NCBI GenBank assembly: GCA_016190375.1
Contig: JACPQR010000056.1
Span: forward strand, 1-58,217
Source: Deltaproteobacteria bacterium
GTDB taxonomy: Bacteria > Myxococcota_A > Polyangia > JACPQR01
Length of the DNA stretch: 58,217 nt
Direction: 5' to 3'
Position numbers and translations under genes: made by a program. A model generated the notes under the pieces. That model did no database searches. It was not told the DNA's origin and saw only the letters and a program-made list of their open reading frames with translations. How positions within the stretch are numbered: the stretch's first letter is position 1; the number at the start of each line of letters is the position of its first letter. Shown in pieces: positions 1 through 8,314 of this stretch.

Positions 1-345
1 CAGCTCTGCCTCGAGATGGGTCGGTTCGGCGCGACGGTGAACCTGCCGACCATCTATCGAGTCTTCCTTCGCTTCGGCAGCCCGATGTTCCTGCTCCAGA
101 AGGCGTCGCGGCTCTGGCAGGTCAACTACGACTCGGGAGCGCTGGTCGCGACCAGAGAGGGCAAGCAGGGAGCGCGGCTTCGGATCGAGGCGTTCGACCG
201 ACCGCATCGGGCGCATTGCCTCAGCGTCCTCGGCTGGTCGAGCCGTGCCGTCGAGCTGACGGGGTTCAAGGTGGTCTCGGCGCGGGAAGAGAAGTGCCGT
301 ACGCGCGGCGACGAGGCCTGCGAGCTGGTCCTCGACTGGAAGTGA
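1..345 (+). CDS. C-terminal part of a sensor-like protein (4-vinyl-reductase-like end), 5' end outside window
   Basis: The reading frame is open from base 1 and stops at 343-345, so only the last 114 codons are present. The end carries a Cys-x3-Gly-Asp-x2-Cys pattern (KCRTRGDEACELVLDW) followed by a hydrophobic strand and Trp, which resembles the end of small-molecule sensor domains of the V4R/heme-NO-binding-like superfamily found in many myxobacterial proteins. I cannot see the N-terminal part, so the full architecture and any output domain are unknown. Family assignment is by motif resemblance only. Confidence 0.6.
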   Translation, partial: QLCLEMGRFGATVNLPTIYRVFLRFGSPMFLLQKASRLWQVNYDSGALVATREGKQGARLRIEAFDRPHRAHCLSVLGWSSRAVELTGFKVVSAREEKCRTRGDEACELVLDWK

Positions 346-398
346 GGGAGGGGTCGTACCGATCGTCGAAGCGGGGGGGTCGCAGCCCCACCCGCGCT

Positions 399-623
399 CT
401 ATGGAGCCGCTTCGCCGCAGGGGTTGCCGGCTTCGCCGCAGGGGTTCGCGGGAGCTTCTTCCGCGGGCGGGGCTGCCTCCTCGGGGGCCGTCTCCTCGCC
501 GCCGGTCGCCTGCTCCGCGGGTGCCTCGGTCTCCGTCGCCTCCTCGCCGCCGCCGCAGCCGACGCCGAAAGCGAGGGTCACCGCCGTCATGATCGCGAGA
601 AGCAGATTCAGTGCGAGCTTCAT
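399..623 (-). CDS. small lipoprotein with Glu/Ala-rich tail and NPCGEA repeats
   Basis: A 74-residue protein. The ATG at 623 is chosen because AGGAG lies about 12 nt upstream and because it gives a clean lipoprotein signal: MKLALNLLLAIMTAVTLAFG followed by VGC, then GGG. After the lipidated Cys the protein is only Glu, Ala, Thr and Pro, ending in two copies of NPCGEA. No domain is recognisable; it should be a small envelope-anchored protein of unknown function. It is divergent from the thioesterase gene starting at 770. An upstream in-frame ATG at 692 would add 23 residues that do not fit a signal peptide. Confidence 0.7.
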   Translation of the reverse strand: MKLALNLLLAIMTAVTLAFGVGCGGGEEATETEAPAEQATGGEETAPEEAAPPAEEAPANPCGEAGNPCGEAAP

Positions 624-697
624 GTTTCTCTCTTCTCCTTTTTGCGGCACCAGTCCCGGTACCATGCCCGGCATTCGACCACGGCGGGGCATCCGAA

Positions 698-725
698 ATT
701 GTCATCACTTTGTAATTCGTTGCAA
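698..725 (-). promoter_or_regulatory. possible sigma-70-type promoter for the small lipoprotein
   Basis: On the minus strand TTGCAA (725-720) and GACAAT (703-698) are separated by 16 nt, about 75 nt upstream of the ATG at 623. Each hexamer matches consensus at four positions or fewer, so this is a weak call. Confidence 0.25.
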
Positions 726-754
726 ACGAGTGTCAGGCCCCGTCGCGGCTCGTA

Positions 755-760
755 TATCCT
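755..760 (+). promoter_or_regulatory. candidate -10 box of a near-leaderless thioesterase transcript
   Basis: TATCCT lies 9 nt before the GTG start at 770 and is preceded by TA, so TATATC is an alternative register. There is no Shine-Dalgarno sequence in the gap. The same hexamer and short spacing occur before the GTG at 30235, where a -35 box is also visible. Confidence 0.35.
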
Positions 761-769
761 GCCCTGGCC

Positions 770-1237
770 GTGACGGATCCCGCGCCCGGACCGCGTGCTT
801 CGCCCGAGTACCTTCACGAGATCGTCGCCCCGAGCTCGGATGTGGACGACCTCGGCCACGTCTCGAACGTCGCCATCGTGCGCTGGGTCCAGGAGGCTGC
901 CCTGGCTCACTCTGCCGCGGTCGGATGGGACTTCGAGGCCTACCTCGAGCTCGGCGCCGTGTTCGTCATCCGGAGAATCGAGATCGACTACCTCCGGCCC
1001 GCCTTCGCCGGCGACCGCATCCATCTGACCACGTGGGTCGAGGGGTGGAAGGGCGCTTCGTCGGTGCGCCGGACCCGGATCGTCAGAGGCTCCGACGGGC
1101 TGGAGCTCGCTCGGGCAAAGGTCCAGTGGGCGATGGTCGACCTCGCCACCGGGCGCCCACGCCGGATTCCGCCGGAGATGGGGGTGGCGTTTGCCGTCGA
1201 TCCTTATTCGGTGGCCGGTCCGCGGAGGGCGCCGTAG
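770..1237 (+). CDS. acyl-CoA thioesterase, hotdog fold (4-hydroxybenzoyl-CoA thioesterase/FadM type)
   Basis: 155 residues, the usual size of single-domain hotdog thioesterases. It hydrolyses acyl-CoA thioesters; the substrate cannot be told from sequence. Near the N-terminus the motif SSDVDDLGHVSNVAIVRWVQEAA is the family signature in which an Asp and the following G-H-x-N line the active site. It is followed by the typical IRRIEIDYLRPAFAGDRI strand and the W-x-E-x-W region. The start is a GTG at 770. The next gene begins 12 nt downstream, so the two probably form a transcription unit. The protein is cytoplasmic, with no signal or membrane segment. Confidence 0.85.
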   Translation: MTDPAPGPRASPEYLHEIVAPSSDVDDLGHVSNVAIVRWVQEAALAHSAAVGWDFEAYLELGAVFVIRRIEIDYLRPAFAGDRIHLTTWVEGWKGASSVRRTRIVRGSDGLELARAKVQWAMVDLATGRPRRIPPEMGVAFAVDPYSVAGPRRAP

Positions 1238-1249
1238 GCTCTGTGCCCG

Positions 1250-2311
1250 GTGAAGGAACGGAAGGTCAGGCGCGTGCCTCTCCCCGAGGATCGCGCGCGA
1301 TCGCTCAGCGGAGAGGAGGTGCTCGTCCTCTCGTGCATCGACTCGAGGGCCGAGACCGCCGTCGGCGACCTTGCGTACGCCACGGGGATGCCCCCCGGCG
1401 TCGTCGAGGAGATCGTGGCGAGGCTCCTCGACGAAGGAGCGGTGGTCGACGGGTCCGCTCGGCTGCCTGACTCGCCGCCCGATCTCGAGGTCGTTGGCGA
1501 CGGCGAGCCGGACGACCCGGGGCAGCCGCCGGAGGAGCCGGCGGCTCCGGAGGTCCCCGAGGAGTCGGAGGCCGCGCACGAGGACGCGGAAGACGCGGCG
1601 CTGGCCGGCGAGTCCGCGACCGGACGAAAGCTCTTCGAGACGGAGCTGGGCTCTCTGACGCGCGACGTGCGACTGAGCAGGGTCGGCACCGCGATCGAGC
1701 CGCACCTCGGCGCCTTCTGCTTCGATCCCGATCCAGCCGTGATCCACCGGCTCTTCGAGAACCCTCGCGCCGGGCTGGCGCACGCTCGGCTCGTCGCCTT
1801 CCACCACCGGACCTCGGCCGGCCTGGAGGCCCTCGCGAGCCACCAGTCGCTCTTGCGCGACGGGCAGGTGCAGCGGCTGCTCCTGCGAAACATCCAGCTC
1901 CCGAGCACGATCTTCGGCCGCATCGTCCAGCCCAGGCGCCTCCTCGAGACCTGGAAGATCCTTCACGACCGCGACGTGCCGGAGCGCACGCGGGGGTGGG
2001 CGCGCTCGTCCCTTCGCACCAAGTGGACGTCGGCGGAGGCCGAGGAGCGGATCGAGCTGGTCTGGTCGACCGAGGGGCGCGTCCTCTTGCAGCTCGCCGG
2101 GCTGACCCTGGACAGCAAGTCGACTGCGCTGCTCTGCAGGAGACAGTTCCTCTCCCTCCTCCTCGTGCGCAACCTCGCCACCTGGTCCGCGACTCCTCCA
2201 CCGCTGATCGGACACCTTCTGAAGCAGGCCCTCGTCAGGCGGCAGCCGCAGCTCAGGAACCTGCTCCTCCGCCACCCGAACACGCCCGCGGAAGCGAAGC
2301 GCAAGGGGTAG
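1250..2311 (+). CDS. conserved-looking protein with winged-helix-like N-terminus and helical C-terminus, function unknown
   Basis: 353 residues, GTG start, 12 nt after the thioesterase gene and 13 nt before the PLP enzyme gene. Residues about 18-68 (LSGEEVLVLSCIDSRAETAVGDLAYATGM... VVEEIVARLLDEGAV) look like a small helix-turn-helix or winged-helix unit. Residues about 75-125 are an acidic Pro/Glu/Ala linker. The remaining 220 residues are predicted helical, with short repeated units of the form NPRAGLAHARLVAFHH, reminiscent of HEAT-like stacks. It has no signal peptide, membrane span or catalytic motif. I do not recognise the family; a regulatory or scaffold role is only a guess from the layout. 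Confidence 0.65.
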   Translation: MKERKVRRVPLPEDRARSLSGEEVLVLSCIDSRAETAVGDLAYATGMPPGVVEEIVARLLDEGAVVDGSARLPDSPPDLEVVGDGEPDDPGQPPEEPAAPEVPEESEAAHEDAEDAALAGESATGRKLFETELGSLTRDVRLSRVGTAIEPHLGAFCFDPDPAVIHRLFENPRAGLAHARLVAFHHRTSAGLEALASHQSLLRDGQVQRLLLRNIQLPSTIFGRIVQPRRLLETWKILHDRDVPERTRGWARSSLRTKWTSAEAEERIELVWSTEGRVLLQLAGLTLDSKSTALLCRRQFLSLLLVRNLATWSATPPPLIGHLLKQALVRRQPQLRNLLLRHPNTPAEAKRKG

Positions 2312-2324
2312 AAAGGAGCGCGCC

Positions 2325-4082
2325 ATGGAAGACACCCGTCAGCTCCTGGTGGAGACCATTCGATCGTCGATCATCGGCGACGACCAGGTGATCGAGGGGC
2401 CATATGGTCCCAGGCGCGTCACCTATGCGGACTACACGGCGTCGGGGCGGTCGCTGTCATTCCTCGAGGACTACATCCGCGAGGAGGTGATGCCGACCTA
2501 CGCCAACACGCACACCGAGATCTCCGGCACCGGGAGGCAGACCACGCGCTTCCGCGAGGACGCCCGCGAGATCATCCACGACGCGGTCGGAGGCGGGCCC
2601 GACGACCTGGTGATCTTCTCTGGCTCGGGCGCGACCTCGGCGATCAACAAGCTGATCGACGTCCTGAACTTGCGCCTCCCGGCCGACCTCGACGCCCGCT
2701 ACGGGCTTCGCGACCGGATCCCCCGCGAGGAGCGACCGGCGGTCTTCATCGGGCCCTACGAGCACCACTCGAACGAGCTCCCGTGGCGCGAGTCGATCGC
2801 GGACGTCGTCACGATCGACGAGGACTCGGACGGACGGGTCGATCTCGGGCACCTGGAGCGGGAGCTCGAGCGCACCCGCGACCGTCCCCTGCGAATCGGC
2901 AGCTTCTCCGCGGCGAGCAACGTCACGGGGATCGGGTCGGACATCCGATCGATCACCGCGCTGCTCCACCGGCACGGCGCCCTGTCGTTCTGGGACTTCG
3001 CGGCGGCGGGCCCCTACGTGCGGATCGAGATGAACCGGAGGGACGACCTGCCGGGCGGGGACCTGCTCTACAAGGACGCCATCTTCCTCTCGCCGCACAA
3101 GTTCATCGGTGGGCCGGGGACGCCGGGCGTGCTCGTCGCCAAGCGGCGCCTCTTCAAGAACCGCGTTCCCACGGTGCCCGGCGGCGGAACCGTCGCGTAC
3201 GTCAGCGCCGTGGGGCACGACTACCTCGCGGATCCCGTCCACCGCGAAGAGGGCGGGACGCCGGCGATCATCGAGTCCATCCGCGCCGGGCTCGTCTTCC
3301 AGCTCAAGGAAGCGGTCGGCGAGCCGCTGATCCGGGAGCGAGAGGAGTCCTTGCTCAGGCGGGCGATCGACTCGTGGGAGACGAACCCGAACATCCGGAT
3401 CCTCGGAAACCGCGAGGCCTGGCGGCTGTCGATCGTGAGCTTCGTGGTTCGGCACGGGGACGGGTACTTGCACCACAACTTCGTGGTCGCGCTGCTCAAC
3501 GACCTCTTCGGAGTGCAGGCGCGCGGCGGCTGCTCCTGCGCCGGCCCGTACGGCCATCGGCTCCTGGGAATCGACCTGACGACCTCGCGCGGCTTCGAGT
3601 GCGCCATCCTCGCAGGAGCCGAGGGAATCAAGCCAGGCTGGGTTCGCGTCAACTTCAACTACTTCATCTCGGACACGGTCTCTCGGTTCCTCGTCGATGC
3701 GGTGCACTTCGTCGCCACCGAAGGCCACAAGCTCTTGCCGCACTACCGCTTCGATCTCGCGACGGGCGAGTGGCACCACCGCCGCGGACGGCCTCTGCCC
3801 GCGAAGCGGCTGACGGGAGTGAGCTACCGAACGGGCAAGCTCGAGGTCCGCTCCCGGCACGCGCGCGAGCCCGAGTGGGCGCTATCAGGCTATCTGGAGG
3901 AGGCTCCCAGGATCCTCGAGGCGTCGCTCCGCGAGTTCCAGGGCGCGACGGTCGAAGATCCCAAGCTGCCCGAGGACGTCGAGCGGCTCCGCTGGTTCCC
4001 GCTCCCGGGAGAGATCCTGGCCGAGCTGCAGGGCCTCGCGCTCGCCCCCCGAGGCAGTAACCCACTGCACGTCGGACGCTGA
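2325..4082 (+). CDS. PLP-dependent aminotransferase class V, cysteine desulfurase-like
   Basis: 585 residues, longer than typical SufS/NifS enzymes (about 400), the surplus being mostly at the C-terminus. AGGAGCG precedes the ATG. The class V fold is clear: ADYTASGRSLSF near the N-terminus, a GSGATSAINKLIDVL cofactor-binding stretch, YEHHSNELPWRES, WDFAAAGPY with the Asp that contacts the pyridine nitrogen, and SPHKFIGGPGTPG with the Schiff-base Lys at about residue 259. A Cys pair in RGGCSCAGPYG sits where cysteine desulfurases carry the persulfide loop. Likely reaction: PLP chemistry on cysteine or a related amino acid; the physiological substrate is not evident. No Fe-S scaffold gene is adjacent, so I do not assign it to isc or suf. 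Confidence 0.8.
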   Translation: MEDTRQLLVETIRSSIIGDDQVIEGPYGPRRVTYADYTASGRSLSFLEDYIREEVMPTYANTHTEISGTGRQTTRFREDAREIIHDAVGGGPDDLVIFSGSGATSAINKLIDVLNLRLPADLDARYGLRDRIPREERPAVFIGPYEHHSNELPWRESIADVVTIDEDSDGRVDLGHLERELERTRDRPLRIGSFSAASNVTGIGSDIRSITALLHRHGALSFWDFAAAGPYVRIEMNRRDDLPGGDLLYKDAIFLSPHKFIGGPGTPGVLVAKRRLFKNRVPTVPGGGTVAYVSAVGHDYLADPVHREEGGTPAIIESIRAGLVFQLKEAVGEPLIREREESLLRRAIDSWETNPNIRILGNREAWRLSIVSFVVRHGDGYLHHNFVVALLNDLFGVQARGGCSCAGPYGHRLLGIDLTTSRGFECAILAGAEGIKPGWVRVNFNYFISDTVSRFLVDAVHFVATEGHKLLPHYRFDLATGEWHHRRGRPLPAKRLTGVSYRTGKLEVRSRHAREPEWALSGYLEEAPRILEASLREFQGATVEDPKLPEDVERLRWFPLPGEILAELQGLALAPRGSNPLHVGR

Positions 4083-4110
4083 GAAGCGGGGAGAAGCGGG
4101 GACACGCACC
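4081..4110 (+). repeat. short tandem repeat followed by a GGGGACACGCACC-like motif
   Basis: Two perfect copies of GAGAAGCGGG (4081-4090 and 4091-4100) overlap the stop codon of the upstream gene and run into GACACGCACC. GGGGACACGCACC-like strings are often seen beside REP-associated tyrosine transposase genes in proteobacterial genomes. No transposase is present here, so this may be a stray half of such an element. Confidence 0.3.
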
Positions 4111-4252
4111 CGGTTCGCATCCCATCGGGATCGCAGCGCTTCCAGGCCATACCGCGCGATCACTTACGTGCGAGCGCACGCCCGGCCCATCGACCGGAGA
4201 TGAAGGCGACGGCCCTGCCGGCGACCAGAGAGGCCGTGGAGAAGGCAAGGCA

Positions 4253-4831
4253 TCAACCTCCTCGGCGCTCCTTCGGGAGGAACAGGCGGCCGATGGGCAG
4301 CTCGACTTCGGGGAAAGGAGCGATGCGTGCGGTCGCGGCCTCGTCGAACGAGCCTGCATCCACCCAGCGACCTTGCTCGAGGGCGAATGCCTCGAGCGTG
4401 CGTGCCTCCGGATCGACGATCCAGTAGTGAGCAACGCCGTGCTGGGCGTAGAGCCGGCGCTTGGTGACGCGGTCGTGCGCCTCGTTCGACGCGGAGAGGA
4501 TCTCGCACGCCCAGTCAGGGGCGATGGCGATGGGCCGCACGTCGGGATCCGGCAGGCGCGAGCGCCGCCAGCCGGACAGGTCCGGCCGCACCACCTCACC
4601 GCCGAGCTGAACGTCGACGTCCACGAAGATCCACCAGCCCCCTGGACCGCCGAAACCGTCGTCATCGTCGTACGGGCCCCCGACGAATCGCCGCAAGGCG
4701 CCCTGCGGCTTGGAGTGCCGAGGGCGCGGCGCGGGCATCGTCAGGATCTCGCCGCCGATGATCTCCGCGCGCACGTCCTCCGGCAGCCCCATGAGATCTT
4801 CATAGGTGGCGAGGCGTCGGGCAGGCCGCAT
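4253..4831 (-). CDS. Uma2-family (DUF820) putative restriction-endonuclease-like protein
   Basis: 192 residues starting at the ATG at 4831. It opens with RLATYEDLMGLPEDVRAEIIGGEILTMPAP, the usual Uma2 beginning. The PD-(D/E)xK-like core follows: VRPDLSGWRRSRLP, then DWACEILSASNEAHDRVTKRRLYAQHGVAHYWIVDPEARTLEAF, with the catalytic-type Asp, Glu and Lys residues in place. Such genes occur in many copies in cyanobacteria and high-GC bacteria; the biological role is uncertain and a nuclease activity is inferred from the fold. It is transcribed away from nuoA. Its 3' end faces the gene ending at 4082. Confidence 0.8.
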   Translation of the reverse strand: MRPARRLATYEDLMGLPEDVRAEIIGGEILTMPAPRPRHSKPQGALRRFVGGPYDDDDGFGGPGGWWIFVDVDVQLGGEVVRPDLSGWRRSRLPDPDVRPIAIAPDWACEILSASNEAHDRVTKRRLYAQHGVAHYWIVDPEARTLEAFALEQGRWVDAGSFDEAATARIAPFPEVELPIGRLFLPKERRGG

Positions 4832-5058
4832 CGACAGTGATCCTAGTCCAAAACGGCCGCGCCGGCTCCGGCGAACGAGGCTATCGAGATCGTCTACGGC
4901 GTTGATCTCGAGGCTACCACGGCACGCGAGGTGCACCGCCGACGCACCGCACCGATGGCACCGGGCAAGACCGTGACGAAAAGGGCGCGAGGATGTCCCA
5001 TGGACGCGCGCCGGATCGCCACACGTGGCGACCCTGCAAGCGCATCCGGAGCGCGCCG
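4832..5058. other. divergent intergenic region between the Uma2 gene and nuoA
   Basis: The 227 bp hold the regulatory DNA for complex I. TCGAGATC (4884-4891) and GATCTCGA (4904-4911) form an 8-bp inverted repeat with a 12-nt loop, overlapping a direct repeat of GAGGCTA (4877-4883 and 4910-4916). A sigma-54-like element lies just downstream at 4921-4935. No convincing sigma-70 promoter was found. Confidence 0.4.
4921..4935 (+). promoter_or_regulatory. weak sigma-54-like element upstream of nuoA
   Basis: GGCACGCGAGGTGCA has the required GG-N10-GC spacing and a good -24 half, but the -12 half is GTGCA instead of TTGCA. It lies 124 nt before nuoA. Given the base composition, a chance match is quite possible. 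Confidence 0.25.
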
Positions 5059-5547
5059 ATGAGCATGGGCGCATTCCTCCTGTACTTGTGCGGCAGCGTG
5101 GCGCTCGTCGCCGCGATGCTCGCTCTTTCGTGGCTCCTCGGCGGGCGGCACCGGGAGCGAACGACCGGCGAGCCGTACGAGTCGGGGATTGCCCCGACCG
5201 GAGGTCCTCACGCGCCGATCTCGATCCAGTACACCCTGATCGCGATGGCGTTCGTCGTCTTCGACGTCGAGGCGGCGTTCGTCCTCGCCTGGGCGGCCGT
5301 CGCGCGACCGGCGGGGTGGGTGGGATGGATCGAGATGCTCGTCTTCCTCGGAGTCCTCGGCGCGGCGCTCGCCTACCTGTGGCGCGAGGGCGCGCTCGAC
5401 TGGGGGACGACGGCGCTGCTCCGCCAGAGGAGGCTCGCGCTCGAGCAGGCGCGAAAGACCCAGCGGCGCGCGAAGCTCGAAGAGCCCGACCGGCCGTGGC
5501 CGCAGATCCAGCCGACGCCGCTGCCGAGGGGAGGGACCGGGGGATGA
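5059..5547 (+). CDS. nuoA: NADH-quinone oxidoreductase subunit A
   Basis: 162 residues, three membrane spans ([24 protein letters not shown] near the start, then [25 protein letters not shown] and [16 protein letters not shown]). It carries the NuoA signature [32 protein letters not shown], including the Asp/Glu near the quinone channel. The C-terminal tail is longer than in E. coli. The ATG at 5059 is chosen because GGAG sits 7 nt upstream; a longer frame from 4993 would add a non-hydrophobic leader. It is the first gene of the complex I operon and its stop overlaps the nuoB start by 4 nt (ATGA). Confidence 0.93.
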   Translation: MSMGAFLLYLCGSVALVAAMLALSWLLGGRHRERTTGEPYESGIAPTGGPHAPISIQYTLIAMAFVVFDVEAAFVLAWAAVARPAGWVGWIEMLVFLGVLGAALAYLWREGALDWGTTALLRQRRLALEQARKTQRRAKLEEPDRPWPQIQPTPLPRGGTGG

Positions 5548-6131
5548 GCGACGCAGTCGAGGCCGTGCAGAGGTCACTCTTGATGTCGAGGCTCGAGGAC
5601 ATCGTCGCCTGGGCGCGCAAGAGCTCGATCTGGCCGTTCAACTTCGGCCTGTCGTGCTGCTACGTGGAGATGGCGACGAGCCTGACCAGCAAGTACGACG
5701 CCGCCCGGTTCGGCGCGGAGGTGATCCGCGGGACACCGCGCGAGGCGGACCTGATGGTGGTCGCGGGCACCGTCTTCATCAAGATGGCGCCCGTGATCAA
5801 GCGGCTCTACGAGCAGATGATGGAGCCGCGCTGGGTGATCTCGATGGGCTCCTGCGCCAACTCGGGCGGGATGTACGACATCTACAGCGTCGTGCAGGGC
5901 GTCGACACGTTCCTGCCGGTCGACGTCTACATCCCCGGTTGCCCGCCCCGGCCCGACGCGTTCCTCGAGGGCCTGCTCCTCCTCCGCGACTCGATCGGCA
6001 AGGAGCGCCGCCCCCTGGGCCGCTGGGTCGAGCCTTCCGTCGTCCAGCGCCCGCCGCTGCCATCCTTCCGCGATCTGCGGCGCGAGGAGCGGCGCAAGCT
6101 GACCGTGCTCAGGAGCCCGGAGGAGGTGTGA
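5544..6131 (+). CDS. nuoB: NADH-quinone oxidoreductase subunit B
   Basis: 195 residues. It carries the terminal 4Fe-4S cluster N2 that passes electrons to quinone. The four ligands are visible: the tandem pair in [10 protein letters not shown], one in [13 protein letters not shown] and one in [12 protein letters not shown]. It is soluble, docks on NuoCD at the membrane junction, and overlaps nuoA by 4 nt. The C-terminal 40 residues are basic and family-typical. There is a 3-nt gap to nuoCD. Confidence 0.95.
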   Translation: MSDAVEAVQRSLLMSRLEDIVAWARKSSIWPFNFGLSCCYVEMATSLTSKYDAARFGAEVIRGTPREADLMVVAGTVFIKMAPVIKRLYEQMMEPRWVISMGSCANSGGMYDIYSVVQGVDTFLPVDVYIPGCPPRPDAFLEGLLLLRDSIGKERRPLGRWVEPSVVQRPPLPSFRDLRREERRKLTVLRSPEEV

Positions 6132-6134
6132 GGG

Positions 6135-7850
6135 ATGGAGGCCCCGGCGCATCCGATCGTCCAGAGGTTCGCGGCCCGCGCGGTCGCCGACGAGGCGCGG
6201 GACGTGCCGACGTTCTGGATCGACGCGGCTCGAATCCACGAGGTCCTGACCTTCCTCAAGGACGAGGTCGAGCGGCCGTACCGGATGCTCTACGACCTCA
6301 CCGCGATTGACGAGCGCATGCGGCGTGCAGCGCCGGGCCCCCCGCGCGAGATGACCGTCGTCTATCACCTACTGTCGCTGGAGCGGAACCAGGACGTGCG
6401 GCTCAAGGTCGCGGTCCCTTCGGAGGCGCCGGCGGTGCCGACCGCCACCGACATCTGGCCCTCGGCGAGCTGGTACGAGCGCGAGGTCTGGGACATGTTC
6501 GGGGTGAAGTTCGACGGGCACCCCGACCTGCGTCGGATCCTGATGCCCCCTACCTGGCGCGGGCATCCGCTGCGCAAGGACCATCCGGCGCGAGCCACGG
6601 AGATGGGCGTCTTCGAGCTCCCCGACGAGCGCGCCCAGGCGGAGGAGGAGGCGATGCGCTCGGCGGAGCGCGAGCCGACCGACTCCACGCGCATCCTCAC
6701 GCTCAACCTCGGCCCGCAGCACCCCGGCACGCACGGGGTCCTGCGCATCGTCCTCGATCTCGACGGAGAACGGATCGTCGACGCGAGGCCCGACATCGGC
6801 TTTCACCACCGCGGCGCCGAGAAGATGGGCGAGCGGCAGAGCTGGCACACCTTCATCCCTTACACCGATCGCATCGACTACCTCGGCGGCGTCGTCAACG
6901 AGCTGCCCTACCTGCTCGCGGTCGAGGCGCTCGCGGGGATCGAGGTCCCCGACAGGGCAAAGGTCATCCGGATCATGCTCTGCGAGCTGTTCAGGATCGC
7001 GAGCCACCTGGTCTGGTACGGCACGTTCGCCCAGGACCTCGGCGCGCTGTCGCCGGTCTTCTACATGTTCACGGACCGTGAGCGCGCCTTCCAGATCGTC
7101 GAGGCGATCTGCGGCGCACGGATGCACCCGGGGTGGTTCCGGATCGGCGGCGTCGCCCAGGACCTCCCCCGTGGCTGGGACGGGCTCGTGCGCGAGTTCT
7201 GCGAGCACATGCCGGACCGCCTGCGCGAGTACGACCGCATGGTGATGAAGAACCCGATCTTCCAGGCACGCACGCGCGGCATCGGCGCGTACACGACGGC
7301 CCAGGCGATCGAGTGGGGCGTGACCGGCCCGGGGCTCAGGGCGACGGGGCTCGGCTGGGACTTCCGCAAGAAGCGCCCGTACGGCGGCTACGACCACTTC
7401 GAGTTCGACATCCCGACGGCCGCGGCGGGCGACTCCTACGCGCGGGCCGAGGTCCGCGTCGCGGAGATGTGGCAGAGCCTGCGGATCATCGAGCAGTGCG
7501 TGAACGACATGCCGGGCGGTCCCGTCAAGGCCGACCATCCCCTCGCGACGCCGCCACCCAAGGAGAGAGCGCTCCACGACATCGAGGCGCTCATCACTCA
7601 CTTCCTCGGCGTGAGCTGGGGGCCCGTGATCCCCGCGGGCGAGGCCTTCTGCGGCGTCGAGGCGACCAAGGGCTCGAACGGCTACTACCTCGTGAGCGAC
7701 GGCGACGTTCACCCGTACCGCGTGCGGATCCGGACGCCGTCGTTCCCCCACATGCAGATGCTCCCCGCGATCAGCCGCGGGCTGATGGTCTCCGACCTCG
7801 TCACGATCCTCGGGAGCATCGACTTCGTCCTCGCGGACGTGGACCGCTGA
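6135..7850 (+). CDS. nuoCD: fused NADH-quinone oxidoreductase subunits C and D
   Basis: 571 residues: an N-terminal NuoC (30 kDa) domain of about 180 residues ([52 protein letters not shown]), a short acidic Ala/Glu linker, then the complete NuoD (49 kDa) domain starting at [20 protein letters not shown]. NuoD shapes the quinone pocket; its [10 protein letters not shown] and the following [10 protein letters not shown] are intact. Fusion of C and D is known from several proteobacterial groups, including E. coli. The stop overlaps the nuoE start by 1 nt. Confidence 0.95.
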   Translation: MEAPAHPIVQRFAARAVADEARDVPTFWIDAARIHEVLTFLKDEVERPYRMLYDLTAIDERMRRAAPGPPREMTVVYHLLSLERNQDVRLKVAVPSEAPAVPTATDIWPSASWYEREVWDMFGVKFDGHPDLRRILMPPTWRGHPLRKDHPARATEMGVFELPDERAQAEEEAMRSAEREPTDSTRILTLNLGPQHPGTHGVLRIVLDLDGERIVDARPDIGFHHRGAEKMGERQSWHTFIPYTDRIDYLGGVVNELPYLLAVEALAGIEVPDRAKVIRIMLCELFRIASHLVWYGTFAQDLGALSPVFYMFTDRERAFQIVEAICGARMHPGWFRIGGVAQDLPRGWDGLVREFCEHMPDRLREYDRMVMKNPIFQARTRGIGAYTTAQAIEWGVTGPGLRATGLGWDFRKKRPYGGYDHFEFDIPTAAAGDSYARAEVRVAEMWQSLRIIEQCVNDMPGGPVKADHPLATPPPKERALHDIEALITHFLGVSWGPVIPAGEAFCGVEATKGSNGYYLVSDGDVHPYRVRIRTPSFPHMQMLPAISRGLMVSDLVTILGSIDFVLADVDR

Positions 7851-8314
7851 TGCTGCAGGACGACGAGATACGGGAGATCGAAGAGGAGAAGGCAGCGGCC
7901 GAGCACCCGCGGGCCGCGTGCATCGACGCGCTCCGCGCGGTGCAGCGCCGGCGCGGCTGGGTGTCGGACGAGGTGCTCGCCGAGGTCGCCGAGCTCCTCG
8001 GGATGAGCGTGGCCGAGCTCGACGACGTCGCGAGCTTCTACAACCTCGTCTACCGCAGGCCCGTGGGCCGCCACGTGATCCTCGTCTGCGACAGCGTGAG
8101 CTGCTGGATCATGGGGGGGGAGCGGCTGGGCCGGTCGCTCGTCCTCAGCACGGGCGCGCGGCCGGGCGAGACGAGCGCGGACGGGCGCTTCACGGTCCTT
8201 CCCGTGGCATGTCTGGGCGCGTGCGATCGCGCCCCCGCGATCATGATCGACGAGGACCTCCACGCGGATCTGGCGCCCGAGGCCCTCGCGCGGATCCTCG
8301 AGAGGTACGAGTGA
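7850..8314 (+). CDS. nuoE: NADH-quinone oxidoreductase subunit E (24 kDa)
   Basis: 154 residues, thioredoxin-like fold with one 2Fe-2S cluster (N1a). The four Cys ligands lie in VCDSVSCW and in VACLGACDRAP. The N-terminal helical half (ACIDALRAVQRRRGWVSDEVL) is typical. It forms the NADH-oxidising flavoprotein with NuoF, with whose gene it overlaps by 1 nt. Confidence 0.95.
   Translation: MLQDDEIREIEEEKAAAEHPRAACIDALRAVQRRRGWVSDEVLAEVAELLGMSVAELDDVASFYNLVYRRPVGRHVILVCDSVSCWIMGGERLGRSLVLSTGARPGETSADGRFTVLPVACLGACDRAPAIMIDEDLHADLAPEALARILERYE

Noticed and set aside
620..2335. Long minus-strand open frame opposite the thioesterase and its neighbour
   Set aside because: It is rich in Arg, Glu and Pro with no domain, and lies opposite two well-supported genes; it is a by-product of high-GC codon usage.
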